From the NCBI RefSeq assembly GCF_004006395.2, contig NZ_CP029758.2, positions 4,154,001 to 4,218,000 on the forward strand: a stretch of DNA of 64,000 nucleotides. The letters are read 5' to 3'. Each line of letters opens with the position of its first letter. Positions within the stretch are counted from its first letter, which is position 1. The notes beneath the pieces were generated by a model. That model was given only the letters and a program-made list of their open reading frames with translations, was not told where the DNA came from and ran no database searches. The translations under genes were made by a program, and so were the position numbers. Origin of the DNA: Clostridium sp. AWRP. GTDB taxonomy: Bacteria; Bacillota; Clostridia; Clostridiales; Clostridiaceae. Positions 44,150-52,652 of the stretch are shown here, one piece after another.

Positions 44150-44552
44150 AAAAATTCTCCTCTTTTATGCATTTGAAAGAAAACAGACCAGCATACTGAC
44201 TGGTTATTTCTTTGAAAATACCTTAAATTTAATTGTCTATATATCTTCAGAATATTGTATATTATCCGCTATATAGACTATATATTAATATTATGCTATA
44301 CTCTTATTTGTTATTATAATTTTGCCCTTTTACATAAAAAATTATAAGCAAATATGTCTAAATCTATTGAACTTATCTAGAGATACAACTATTCTTTCCT
44401 CCACCTTGAAAAAAATCAGATAACTAAAGTCTATGATTTTGTGCAAATTACTTTTACAAAGTTCGGTGGAGTAATGGGATAAAACTTAACTTAATAGATA
44501 TGGCATATTTTTTATATAAATTAAAATTAAAATAGAAAGAAGCGATTAAAAA
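44150..44552. other. Gene-free stretch upstream of the secreted peptidase gene
   Basis: 403 bases between divergent genes without a convincing reading frame. Apart from the candidate three-way junction at 44399-44471 and presumed promoters for both flanking genes, I see only AT-rich sequence. Confidence 0.4.
44399..44471 (+). ncRNA. Candidate three-way-junction leader RNA
   Basis: CTCCACC (44399-44405) pairs with GGTGGAG (44465-44471) and encloses two hairpins: AAAATCA/TGATTTT (44412-44440) and ACTTT-TAC-AAAGT (44450-44462). This three-helix layout, 80 bases before the start of a secreted cell-wall-type peptidase gene, looks like a riboswitch aptamer, but I recognise no known consensus (not purine, c-di-GMP or c-di-AMP). 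It may also be a chance fold in AT-rich DNA. Confidence 0.35.
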
Positions 44553-45827
44553 GTGAAGAAACTTATTAAAAACTTCGTATTATTTTGCGCAATTTATGCA
44601 ATTGCTCAAAGCTCTCACTGCACAATTGCATTAGCTGCAAATAATATGGACAAGTCTTCTGAGGTATCAACTGTTACCGCTTCAACTAGTTTAGATACTA
44701 ATAAAGATATTTCTAATTCAAAAACTATTGATGGTAACACTAATAGCAGCTATGATAAAAGCACCAGCGAAAACAATACTCCAGAAAAAGCTAATTCAAA
44801 CGTTAACCAAAGCACAAACTACGATACCATTGTAAAAGTTAGTATTCCTGTAAACAAAAAGTGGAAAGTAAGCTTTAACCAGCCAGTAGATGTAAACTCC
44901 TTAAGTGGTAAAATAAGACTAGTTGACAATAATAATACTGAAGTTCCTCTAACTTTATCTTCACCAGATTATGGAATGTCAGTTATCGTATCACCTACAA
45001 ATGTTTGTAATCCAGACACAGACTATACCTTAACTATAAGTGGGAATATAGTATCCAAATATAACAGAACACTTAAAAATCCTACTGTAGTAGAATTTAA
45101 AACAGCCCCAGTTATATCTTCTATAGACAACATAAGTGTAACTATAAATCAGGAAGATGAATACACTCTACCTACAAAAGTAACTGCTAAAATGTCAAAT
45201 GATACTACTACTTCTGTAAATGTATCTTGGAATAAATCCGTAGACATGACAAGCATACCAGGTGTATATGCTTATACAGGTACTGTTGATGGATATAGTA
45301 AACCAATAACGTTAAATTTAACCATAAAAGCATTCCAACCTGTACCGTCTATTATGAATGACTATAGAATTCAATCTCAAATTGGGACAAACCTTTATAA
45401 TTATCTTATGAATTATGATAATAGACAATCTGTACTAGACAGAGCTATTGAACTTCACGGTGGAGACACAAGTAATAACTGTGTATATTATGCAAGTGAA
45501 GCTCTTAGAAGAGCCGGAATGACTGATCTTCCAGAAGCTGTAGCAAATACTAAGCAACTTACATCCCAGCTTCAAAGCAGAGGATGGCAAACTTCTACAG
45601 ATTTATCTAAACTTTTACCAGGAGATATATGTTTTACCATTTCTTATGGGAATGGTCCTACGCATACATATACATTCATGAAATGGGTAGATCCAAAAAG
45701 TTTTGATTATGCATATATTTGTGATAATCAAGGTTATGACTACAACAATAATGCCTACCATAAGAGAAATATAGATTTTCAAACTCCAACAAAAGATGCT
45801 ATATCTTATTTTATGTATTTAGCATAA
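44553..45827 (+). CDS. Secreted Ig-domain protein with C-terminal cysteine-peptidase-like domain
   Basis: A 424-residue exported protein. Signal peptide 1-29, ending near IALAA; a Ser/Thr/Asn-rich linker to about 90; a Big_5 Ig-like domain (about 95-190, KWKVSFNQPVDVNS and SPTNVCNPDTDYTLTI); a second bacterial Ig-like domain (about 195-265, SWNKSVDMTSIPGVYAYTGTV). The C-terminal domain has a cysteine in NNCVYYASEALRRAG near 310, a histidine in PTHTYTF near 371 and an acidic residue in CDNQG, an NlpC/P60- or CHAP-like arrangement. It probably cuts peptidoglycan peptides. It begins with GTG behind a weak ribosome site (AGAAAGAAG). Confidence 0.75.
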   Translation: MKKLIKNFVLFCAIYAIAQSSHCTIALAANNMDKSSEVSTVTASTSLDTNKDISNSKTIDGNTNSSYDKSTSENNTPEKANSNVNQSTNYDTIVKVSIPVNKKWKVSFNQPVDVNSLSGKIRLVDNNNTEVPLTLSSPDYGMSVIVSPTNVCNPDTDYTLTISGNIVSKYNRTLKNPTVVEFKTAPVISSIDNISVTINQEDEYTLPTKVTAKMSNDTTTSVNVSWNKSVDMTSIPGVYAYTGTVDGYSKPITLNLTIKAFQPVPSIMNDYRIQSQIGTNLYNYLMNYDNRQSVLDRAIELHGGDTSNNCVYYASEALRRAGMTDLPEAVANTKQLTSQLQSRGWQTSTDLSKLLPGDICFTISYGNGPTHTYTFMKWVDPKSFDYAYICDNQGYDYNNNAYHKRNIDFQTPTKDAISYFMYLA

Positions 45828-45835
45828 AATATTAA

Positions 45836-45880
45836 AAATGACTGATACATTAATTACTTAGTGTATCAGTCATTTGCATT
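45836..45880. terminator. Bidirectional terminator between peptidase and rubrerythrin genes
   Basis: AAATGACTGATACA (45836-45849) pairs perfectly with TGTATCAGTCATTT (45862-45875), 14 pairs and a 12-base loop. It lies between convergent genes. The plus side continues GCATTT and the minus side TTTAATATTTTATG. Confidence 0.85.
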
Positions 45881-45897
45881 TATCAGATGACTACTGT

Positions 45898-46443
45898 TTA
45901 TTTAAAATATCTATTCAACAATCCCTGGAAAGCAGCTCCATGTCTTGCTTCATCTTTACACATTTCATGTACTGTATCATGAATTGCATCATAGTTTAAT
46001 TTTTTAGCTAAAGTAGCTAAATCCTTTTTTCCTTTACAAGCACCTGTCTCTGCATCTACTCTCATCTGCAAATTTTTCTTTGTATCAGGTAATACTACTT
46101 CTCCCAATAATTCTGCAAATTTAGCTGCATGCTCTGCTTCTTCAAAAGCTATTCTTTTATATGCTTCTGCAACTTCTGGATAACCTTCTCTATCAGCTTG
46201 ACGGCTCATAGCAAGGTACATTCCTACTTCAGAACATTCTCCAGTAAAGTTAGCTCTCAATTCTTCTAATACTTTTTCATCTACACCTTTAGCAACTCCT
46301 ATTTTATGTTCATCTGCCCAACTAATCTCGCCTTCTGCCTTTTCAACAAATTTATCTGATGGTGCACCACATACAGGACATTTTTCTGGTGGATTTTCAC
46401 CTTCATAAACATATCCACAAACAGCACAAACAAATTTTTTCAT
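45898..46443 (-). CDS. Reverse rubrerythrin (rubredoxin domain first)
   Basis: A 181-residue iron protein in which a rubredoxin domain (CAVCGYVYEG...CPVCGAP, residues 6-26) precedes the diiron four-helix domain, the reverse of classical rubrerythrin. Diiron ligands appear in GECSEVGMYLAMSRQ, AFEEAEHAAKFAE and CKDEARHGAAF (E-x-x-H pairs). In clostridia this protein is the main NADH-linked peroxide and oxygen reductase and is derepressed in perR mutants. An AT-rich palindrome, TATTATATAATA, lies about 56 bases upstream. AAGGAGGAATTTTAA precedes the ATG. A single-gene unit. Confidence 0.92.
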   Translation of the reverse strand: MKKFVCAVCGYVYEGENPPEKCPVCGAPSDKFVEKAEGEISWADEHKIGVAKGVDEKVLEELRANFTGECSEVGMYLAMSRQADREGYPEVAEAYKRIAFEEAEHAAKFAELLGEVVLPDTKKNLQMRVDAETGACKGKKDLATLAKKLNYDAIHDTVHEMCKDEARHGAAFQGLLNRYFK

Positions 46444-46498
46444 TTAAAATTCCTCCTTAAAGTTATTTCATATAATTTTTATTTCCCTTGACATAAAT

Positions 46499-46510
46499 TA
46501 TTATATAATA
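46499..46510. promoter_or_regulatory. AT-rich palindrome upstream of reverse rubrerythrin
   Basis: TATTATATAATA is a perfect 12-base palindrome about 56 bases before the gene, where a PerR box (TTATAATNATTATAA) would be expected. The match to the PerR consensus is loose, so this is a candidate only. Confidence 0.3.
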
Positions 46511-46561
46511 TTAATTATTGTTTTGCAATAGTTTTTATAAAATAATTTTCATTTTATATAA

Positions 46562-46599
46562 AATAAATACATTATAGGTATACCTATAATGTATTTATT
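46562..46599 (-). terminator. 38-base perfect palindrome, probable terminator of the thioesterase unit
   Basis: AATAAATACATTATAGGTA and its exact reverse complement abut with no spacer. On the minus strand it is followed by TTTATATAAAAT. It lies about 100 bases after the thioesterase stop and upstream of the rubrerythrin promoter, so it likely ends the MFS-thioesterase transcript. It could also be a regulator site because of its perfect symmetry. Confidence 0.6.
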
Positions 46600-46702
46600 C
46601 TTATTTGATTAGAAGGTTCAATTTTAAAACCTTTAAGCAAATGCTTCATATATATTTTTATCCTAAATAACTCAAAAAATTTATCGGTTTTATTAATTTT
46701 TA

Positions 46703-47089
46703 CTATCTATTTAAAAATTGTTCTAGATTAACTATTTGTTGTTCATATATTCCAAACCCTACTTTACAATTTTTTTCATTGAAAGCTTCTATATTATAAC
46801 GCAATTTTTTACCTTCAATTGATATTAATGTTACTTTTATAATAACTTTCATATTTGCAGGTATTGGTTTTATATGTTCAACATCAATTTTAGTTCCAAC
46901 AGGTCTATAATTTTTAGGTATAACATCGTCTACTATATGTAAAGTTGTATATTCCATATACTTTATCATAGCAGGCGTAGATAACATAACAACACCTTTA
47001 TTTCCAATAAAATTAGCTGTATCTTCAGGCTTTACTATATACTCACTAACATATGTGCTTCCAACTTTAAATAGTTTGCTAAAATCCAT
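46703..47089 (-). CDS. Hot-dog fold thioesterase, fluoroacetyl-CoA thioesterase-like
   Basis: A 128-residue single hot-dog domain. STPAMIKYMEYTTLHIVDD has the central-helix glutamate, and GTKIDVEHIKPIPANMKVIIKVTL the His and strand typical of the FlK/thioesterase family; the C-terminal KVGFGIYEQQIVNLEQF follows. It would hydrolyse acyl-CoA. AAGGAG lies 10 bases before the ATG. It follows the MFS transporter by about 15 bases, next to a CoA-ester pathway, so it may release the product acid or clear dead-end CoA esters. Confidence 0.8.
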   Translation of the reverse strand: MDFSKLFKVGSTYVSEYIVKPEDTANFIGNKGVVMLSTPAMIKYMEYTTLHIVDDVIPKNYRPVGTKIDVEHIKPIPANMKVIIKVTLISIEGKKLRYNIEAFNEKNCKVGFGIYEQQIVNLEQFLNR

Positions 47090-47104
47090 TTAATCATCGG
47101 CTCC

Positions 47105-48403
47105 TTAATTGTTTCCTCTTTCAGCTATAGGTACAATAGGACGAACCCTACTTGTAAGTAATATAACAGCACCAAGTATAGATATTCCTGCACCTAAGTA
47201 GAGTGCACTTGTATATCCGTGAGCATCAACCATAATTCCAGTAAGAAGTGGAGCTAATATACCTCCAATTGTAGCAAAGGTTGCATAAAGTCCAGTAATT
47301 TTACCTGCATTAGTTGAAGAGAAAATCATTGGCATTGAATAATATCCACCCATAGTAAGACATAATACTCCATTTGATATAGATATCAATACTACTGCTG
47401 AAATAGCACTAGAAGCCTTAGACCCTAGTATAAGCAGAACACCTGCTCCAACCATACCAAGAAGAGGAAATAATTTTCTTCCCATGTTATCTCCAAACTT
47501 TTTAGCTGCTTTATCAGCTAACCATCCACCAAATGGATATGTAAAAGTTGCAACAATATAAGGCATCATTGTATAAATAGCACTTGTACCCATTGCAAAT
47601 CCTCTACCTTTAACAAAGTACGTAGGAAGCCATGTCATAAATAAGTAAAATAAATAGTTAGTACAGAAAAATGAAAGTGCACCCGTCCATACAGATGGAG
47701 TAGAAAATATATCTTTTGAACTTAAAATAGTTCTTTTTCCTGAATTTTCTGATATATTATCGTCTACTCTTATATATTGTAATTCCTCTTTACTTACACT
47801 AGGATGATCTTCTGGTTTATCTTTTCCAAACTTCCACCAAATAATTACCCAAATAGGTGCAAGAAAAGCAAAGGAGTGAAATACCATCTGCCAACTCCAA
47901 GTTTTTATAATCCATGCAGAGATAGGCATAGCAAGAGCAATTCCCATAGAAACACCCATTATACTTATTCCCCATGCTAGTCCTGATTCTTTCTTTGGTA
48001 CCCATTTTGCAATAATTGTAGACATAGCCGGTAACGAAACTCCTTCTCCCATTCCCATAACAATACGAATTACTATCATAAGACCTAAGGTTGCTCCAAA
48101 TGGGGTTAAGAAAACAAATACTGACCACCATATCGCACCAAACATTACAACTTTGCCTCCACCAAATTTGTCAGCTAACCATCCACCTAAAATTTGAGTA
48201 CAAGCATAACCAATGAAGAAAGCTGTAGAAACCAATCCAAACTGACTTGCATTCCAGTGAAAGTAATTCATCATAGAGGGACCTGCCATTGACATACATG
48301 ATCTATCCATATATAAAATCAAGTAGCACAGAGTTAAAAGTAAAACAATCTCCCACCTCTTCTTACCAACGCTTTTACCAACGCTTTCAACTTCTGAAAT
48401 CAT
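47105..48403 (-). CDS. MFS transporter, anion:cation symporter type
   Basis: A 432-residue, 12-helix major facilitator. LLTLCYLILYMDRSCMSMAGP in helix 1, GGWLADKFGGGKVVM in the 2-3 loop and RIVMGMGEGVSLPAMSTIIAKWVP match the ACS family, which carries organic anions such as hexuronates, galactonate or phthalate. The ATG at 48403 has the right distance from AAGGGAG; the ATG at 48409 is too close. It is divergent from a LysR gene and next to an acyl-CoA operon, so it probably imports the organic acid that operon uses. Confidence 0.87.
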   Translation of the reverse strand: MISEVESVGKSVGKKRWEIVLLLTLCYLILYMDRSCMSMAGPSMMNYFHWNASQFGLVSTAFFIGYACTQILGGWLADKFGGGKVVMFGAIWWSVFVFLTPFGATLGLMIVIRIVMGMGEGVSLPAMSTIIAKWVPKKESGLAWGISIMGVSMGIALAMPISAWIIKTWSWQMVFHSFAFLAPIWVIIWWKFGKDKPEDHPSVSKEELQYIRVDDNISENSGKRTILSSKDIFSTPSVWTGALSFFCTNYLFYLFMTWLPTYFVKGRGFAMGTSAIYTMMPYIVATFTYPFGGWLADKAAKKFGDNMGRKLFPLLGMVGAGVLLILGSKASSAISAVVLISISNGVLCLTMGGYYSMPMIFSSTNAGKITGLYATFATIGGILAPLLTGIMVDAHGYTSALYLGAGISILGAVILLTSRVRPIVPIAERGNN

Positions 48404-48476
48404 ATTCATTTCTCCCTTCTATTTAATCTATTAATTAGTTTTATTTTTTCCTGTTAAACTATACCATAATTGTGGA

Positions 48477-48493
48477 ATATTTTATCGAAATAT
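48477..48493. promoter_or_regulatory. Candidate LysR site between divergent MFS and LysR genes
   Basis: ATATTT-TATCG-AAATAT is an interrupted dyad containing a T-N11-A pattern, the usual core of LysR-family binding sites. It lies in the 137-base divergent gap, suited to control both genes. Confidence 0.4.
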
Positions 48494-48540
48494 GCTAAAA
48501 TATTAACAAATATGAGTATAAATTTACAGGGAGGTACACT

Positions 48541-49440
48541 ATGAACTTAAATCAATTATATTATTTTAAAAAATTATCTGAGATACAGCATTTTACTCAA
48601 GCTGCTAAAGAATTATATATAACCCAACCAAGTCTAAGCGAAGCCATTTCATCCTTAGAAGAAGAAATTGGTTTAGAATTATTTCATAGACAAGGTCGAA
48701 AAATTAAACTTACGAAATACGGAAAAGTTTTTTACCAATACGTGTGCAATTCTTTAAGTGAATTAGAAAAAGGGATTGAATGCCTAAAAGAATCATCTGG
48801 TATTGTTGGAGGAATTATTGATATAGGATGCATTCCTACCTTATGCGGAAATTTTTTGCCAAATGCAATAAACAAGTATTTACATACTGTAAATTTAAAA
48901 ACCAAATTTAACATTTTTACCGGCATGACTTTAGATGTTATAGCTGGAATCAAGTCAGAAAAATATGATATCGGCTTCTGTTCCATTTTGGAAAATGAAC
49001 CTAACATTGAGTTTATTCCAATTCTTGATCAAGAACTTGTCCTTGTTGTAAACGATAAACATCCATTGGCAAAAGAAAAAATCATTAATTTGCAAGATAT
49101 TGGTGACTATCCATTAATCACATATCGACAAAGCTTACCTATTGGCAAAACTATAATGGAACTCTTAAAACCTTATGGCCTTCATGTAAGTTATGATTTT
49201 GACGATGAAATAACTATTGGTGGAATGGTATGTTCAACAAATGTAGCTGCTATTACTGCACGTACCTCTTTTTTACTCCAATTTCATAAGTTAAAAATTA
49301 TAAAACTAAATACACCAAACAATACACGTACAGTATATATGGCCTATAATAAAAATAATTACCATTCTATAGCTGTGAAAATGTTTTCAAATTATATGAT
49401 TAAAAAGAGTAAAAGTCATAAAGTTAGGACTGCCAATTAG
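48541..49440 (+). CDS. LysR-family transcriptional regulator
   Basis: A 299-residue LysR regulator. The N-terminal helix-turn-helix FTQAAKELYITQPSLSEAISSLEEEIGLELFHRQGRKI is classical, followed by an effector domain with VDIAF-like segments (EKYDIGFCSIL). CAGGGAGG precedes the ATG. Divergent from the MFS transporter and tail-to-tail with the acyl-CoA operon: its last 17 bases overlap the end of the desulfoferrodoxin-like gene on the other strand. It most likely senses the pathway's substrate and controls the MFS gene, perhaps also the main operon. Confidence 0.9.
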   Translation: MNLNQLYYFKKLSEIQHFTQAAKELYITQPSLSEAISSLEEEIGLELFHRQGRKIKLTKYGKVFYQYVCNSLSELEKGIECLKESSGIVGGIIDIGCIPTLCGNFLPNAINKYLHTVNLKTKFNIFTGMTLDVIAGIKSEKYDIGFCSILENEPNIEFIPILDQELVLVVNDKHPLAKEKIINLQDIGDYPLITYRQSLPIGKTIMELLKPYGLHVSYDFDDEITIGGMVCSTNVAAITARTSFLLQFHKLKIIKLNTPNNTRTVYMAYNKNNYHSIAVKMFSNYMIKKSKSHKVRTAN

Positions 49441-49951
49441 CATGCATTCTCTCTAAAGGGATTTTAACAATTGCTTTATCTTTCATATATGCATAAATTT
49501 CAAATCCCCTTTTACATCTAAAGGTACATTCAAGGCATGGATCTTCGTCACAGTAAACATATGCATCTTCATCTGCCAAAGCAAATACAAAAGATGTCTT
49601 TTTATGATTTGTCACATACTTTAACTGTCCACCTGTAAATGTCCTAAGATAAATCCATTCAACAGAAATAGCTTCATTCTCTATTTTCCAAAAGACTTCT
49701 ACCACATTTTCATTGTACCCACCTGTAATTTTGTAATCAATAATTATATCATCTGAAACTTCTGAAGGATTTTTTGTAGAAAGTATCTCCATTTTTTCAT
49801 CACAACACATTGGAGATATTCCCTTTCCCATGCTTGTTAACTGAAATACATTTCCACAATGTTTACAATGATAAAATATTAACTTGGGGCACACAACCCT
49901 TGGTTTTGTGGTTTCTCTTGATCTTCTTGGACCGAATTCTCGCCCTTCCAA
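49424..49951 (-). CDS. Desulfoferrodoxin-like protein lacking the superoxide reductase histidines
   Basis: A 175-residue protein. Residues 26-50 form a desulforedoxin-type iron site (C29-x2-C32 ... C49-C50). The rest follows the superoxide reductase fold (ISVEWIYL at 95-102, AYVYCDEDP at 130-138), but the catalytic HPM...H and C-N-x-H residues are missing. Instead there is C134-x4-C139-x2-C142-x3-C146, a possible extra metal or Fe-S site. It starts with TTG 7 bases after AGGAGG, overlapping the CoA ligase by 73 bases, so translation is probably coupled. Likely an electron carrier or accessory factor of the acyl-CoA reduction cluster; function unproven. Confidence 0.7.
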   Translation of the reverse strand: MEGREFGPRRSRETTKPRVVCPKLIFYHCKHCGNVFQLTSMGKGISPMCCDEKMEILSTKNPSEVSDDIIIDYKITGGYNENVVEVFWKIENEAISVEWIYLRTFTGGQLKYVTNHKKTSFVFALADEDAYVYCDEDPCLECTFRCKRGFEIYAYMKDKAIVKIPLERMHANWQS

Positions 49952-51594
49952 CTTGACTCCTCCTGTCTACTCATTCGAACTTTCAAATCCTTTGCCAATA
50001 AATTTTTTTTCACCTTTCCACTGTCAGTTCTAGGAATTTTATCTATAATCTCTAGGTGTTCCGGCCAATATCTTTTAGGGATTTTTTCCTTTTCCATGTA
50101 CTCTAAAAGTTCTTCTAATTTCAGAGAATTAACTTCTTTTTTCAATACAACATAAGCACAAATTCGTTCACCTAGGCGCTTATCAGGCATTCCAATAACT
50201 GCCTCATCTTTAATTAGTGGAAATTTTGAAATATACTGACTTATATGGTTAGAGTTAAGATTTTCACCACCTCTAACAATTATGTCTTTTTTTCTCCCAA
50301 TGATATTAATATTCCCACTTGTATCACTTACACATAAATCTCCACTATAAAACCATCCTTCATCATCCAGTACCTTATTTGTAGCTATTTTATCACCTAT
50401 ATATCCTACAAATACATTTGGACCTCTCGATACTTCTTCCCCCAGATTTCCAGGTAGTATTTCTTTTCTATTTTCATTTACAATTTTAACTTCTACACCT
50501 TCCATGGTCCTTCCTGCAGTACCAAATGTTAACTCAATATTTTCATCCGGCCTTACAAATACATGGGGAACACTTTCCGTAGATCCGTAAACTTCACATA
50601 GTTTTATTCCATATTCATAGGCTTGTCTTACCATTTCTTCCGGTACCACAGCTCCACCACAAAGATAAAATTTTAACGAACTAAGGTAAAGTTCATCCTC
50701 TCTAATATTTTTCAAAATATCGTATATAAATGGTGTAGCTCCCATTGACCAGGTACATTTTTCTCTATTCATAAGTTCTATTGCCTTTTTACTTTTAAAC
50801 TTTTGCTGTAAAACCACTTTTGATCCAATGAGCATAGGTGCAATAATTCCATGGTGAAATCCAGTTGCATGATTTAAAGGTGCCGGCATAAACATGATAT
50901 CATCTTTTGTAATGCCAAGTTCCTTACTAAAGTATTTCTCACTAAATATTATGTTGTTATGGGTCAACATAGCTCCCTTTGCACATCCAGTAGTACCGGA
51001 TGTACAAAGAACAGCCGCAACATCATTGCTATTAACTTTTATTTCATCTTTTAACTTTAGTGGAAAATGTGATGATAATATTTCTGTCAAAGTAGTGATA
51101 CTGCTTTCCTTCTCTTTTAGATTGTCAAGTAATACAATGTGTTTTAAACTTTTTATGTCCATTTTGACTGATAGAATCAATTTTTCATAATTTGTCTTGT
51201 TATACCATGTAGGGCAAAGGAAAACTTTACTTTTACATAAATTCAAAAGATACAAAACTTCCCGACCACTATAGCACATGCCAATCGGGTTAACAACAGC
51301 TCCTACCTTCATACATGCAATAGTAACAATTACAAATTCACTCCATACTGGTATTTGAAAAGAAATAACATCTAGAGGCTTTACTCCAATGCTGAGAAAA
51401 TAGGAAGCAACAATACCTGCTTTTTCATCCAATTGCCCATAGGTATAGCGGTATCCTCTATCATCTACTACAAATTCCTTATCTCTATACATTTTTACCG
51501 ACGTATGCCAGTAATCTAAGAGTGTTTTTTTACCCCAATAGCCCATTTTTTCATACAATTTTTTTTGGCTATCATTTATTTTAATTTCATCCAT
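49879..51594 (-). CDS. Acyl-CoA ligase (AMP-forming, CaiC/AliA-like)
   Basis: A 571-residue adenylate-forming enzyme that activates a carboxylic acid with ATP and CoA. CTSGTTGCAKGAMLTHNN near residue 208 is the phosphate loop, YGSTESVPH near 335 and GWFYSGDLC near 412 the adenylate site, and RTDSGKVKK near 535 holds the catalytic lysine. The last 30 or so residues overlap the next gene and are not part of the usual fold. AAGGAG lies 10 bases before the ATG; a GTG just ahead is the alternative. Substrate not predictable; the cluster suggests an unsaturated or aromatic acid. Confidence 0.87.
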   Translation of the reverse strand: MDEIKINDSQKKLYEKMGYWGKKTLLDYWHTSVKMYRDKEFVVDDRGYRYTYGQLDEKAGIVASYFLSIGVKPLDVISFQIPVWSEFVIVTIACMKVGAVVNPIGMCYSGREVLYLLNLCKSKVFLCPTWYNKTNYEKLILSVKMDIKSLKHIVLLDNLKEKESSITTLTEILSSHFPLKLKDEIKVNSNDVAAVLCTSGTTGCAKGAMLTHNNIIFSEKYFSKELGITKDDIMFMPAPLNHATGFHHGIIAPMLIGSKVVLQQKFKSKKAIELMNREKCTWSMGATPFIYDILKNIREDELYLSSLKFYLCGGAVVPEEMVRQAYEYGIKLCEVYGSTESVPHVFVRPDENIELTFGTAGRTMEGVEVKIVNENRKEILPGNLGEEVSRGPNVFVGYIGDKIATNKVLDDEGWFYSGDLCVSDTSGNINIIGRKKDIIVRGGENLNSNHISQYISKFPLIKDEAVIGMPDKRLGERICAYVVLKKEVNSLKLEELLEYMEKEKIPKRYWPEHLEIIDKIPRTDSGKVKKNLLAKDLKVRMSRQEESSWKGENSVQEDQEKPQNQGLCAPS

Positions 51595-51625
51595 CACGTC
51601 ATATCTCCTTATAAAAAGAACACAA

Positions 51626-52636
51626 TTAAAGATTTTTTACTGAACTAATTTCCTTTATAAGTGCTGGAACGACTTCAAATAGGTCCCCTACTATACAATA
51701 ATCTGCCACTTCAAATATTGGTGCAGTTTCATCTTTATTAATTGCAATAATTGTATCTGAAGAGCTCATTCCAGCTAAATGCTGTACAGCACCGGAAATT
51801 CCACATGCAATATATACTTTTGGAGAAACTGTTTTGCCTGTCTGCCCTACCTGCTTTGTCTGTGGAATCCATCCAGAATCTACAGCAGCTCTTGATGCTC
51901 CTATTGTTCCACCAAGTAAATCTGCAAGTTGTTGTAACATCTTAAAGTTTTCTCCATTTTTCATTCCTCTGCCGCCAGATACTATATACTCAGCTTCTTC
52001 AAGCTTGACTCCAGAATCTTCTTTGGATTTAATAAAATCAACTACTTTTGTTAAAATGGAATTTTTATCTATATTAATAGTCTCTTTAATAATTTCTGGA
52101 CGATTATTTTTATTTTCCTGTGGTTTCTTAAATGCACCAGGTCTTACAGTTCCCATCTGTGGTCTAGTCTCACTGCAAAGTATCTGTGCATAAAGATTTC
52201 CTCCAAATGCAGGTCTTTCCCATACAACATTTCCAGTACCCTCTTCTACACTTAAAGCAGTACAATCTGCAGTAAGCCCCGTTCTCAAACTAACTGCAAT
52301 TTTAGAACCAAGCTCTCTGCCTCTTATAGTTGCACCTATCAAAATGGTATTGGGATTATACTTGTGACATAGTTTTAAAAATGCATCTCCATATACATCT
52401 GAAGAATAATTTTTATATTCTTCTCCCTGCACAACATAAACTTTATCTGCACCATGACTGCTTGCACCCTTAACCGCATCTTCTACATCACTGCCTATAA
52501 CTACGGCACATAATTTCTGCTTTAAGCCATCTGCTAAAATTCTACCTTGTCCCAGCAGTTCAAAACCAACATTCTTTGGTTGTCCCTGGAAGCATTCTAT
52601 AAATACCCATACGTCTTTATACTCATCGAAATTCAT
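51626..52636 (-). CDS. etfA: Electron transfer flavoprotein subunit alpha
   Basis: A 336-residue EtfA. The FAD-binding C-terminal domain shows GGRGMKNGENF, GASRAAVDSGWIPQTKQVGQTGKTVSPK, ISGAVQHLAGMSSSDTIIAIN and APIFEVADY. Without the N-terminal ferredoxin domain found in some bifurcating EtfA proteins such as caffeyl-CoA reductase CarE. The ATG at 52636 is 8 bases after GGGGGAGG. It works as a heterodimer with EtfB, coded 10 to 17 bases upstream, to pass electrons to the acyl-CoA dehydrogenases of the operon. Confidence 0.94.
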   Translation of the reverse strand: MNFDEYKDVWVFIECFQGQPKNVGFELLGQGRILADGLKQKLCAVVIGSDVEDAVKGASSHGADKVYVVQGEEYKNYSSDVYGDAFLKLCHKYNPNTILIGATIRGRELGSKIAVSLRTGLTADCTALSVEEGTGNVVWERPAFGGNLYAQILCSETRPQMGTVRPGAFKKPQENKNNRPEIIKETINIDKNSILTKVVDFIKSKEDSGVKLEEAEYIVSGGRGMKNGENFKMLQQLADLLGGTIGASRAAVDSGWIPQTKQVGQTGKTVSPKVYIACGISGAVQHLAGMSSSDTIIAINKDETAPIFEVADYCIVGDLFEVVPALIKEISSVKNL

Positions 52637-52652
52637 AACCAAAGCCTCCCCC

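Noticed and set aside
48732..49007. Antisense frames over the LysR gene and other long genes
   Set aside because: These are shadow frames in AT-rich coding DNA, without ribosome sites or recognisable domains; the main-frame genes explain the sequence.
49424..49951. Genuine superoxide reductase
   Set aside because: The histidine ligands of the catalytic iron are missing, so that activity is not supported despite the shared fold.
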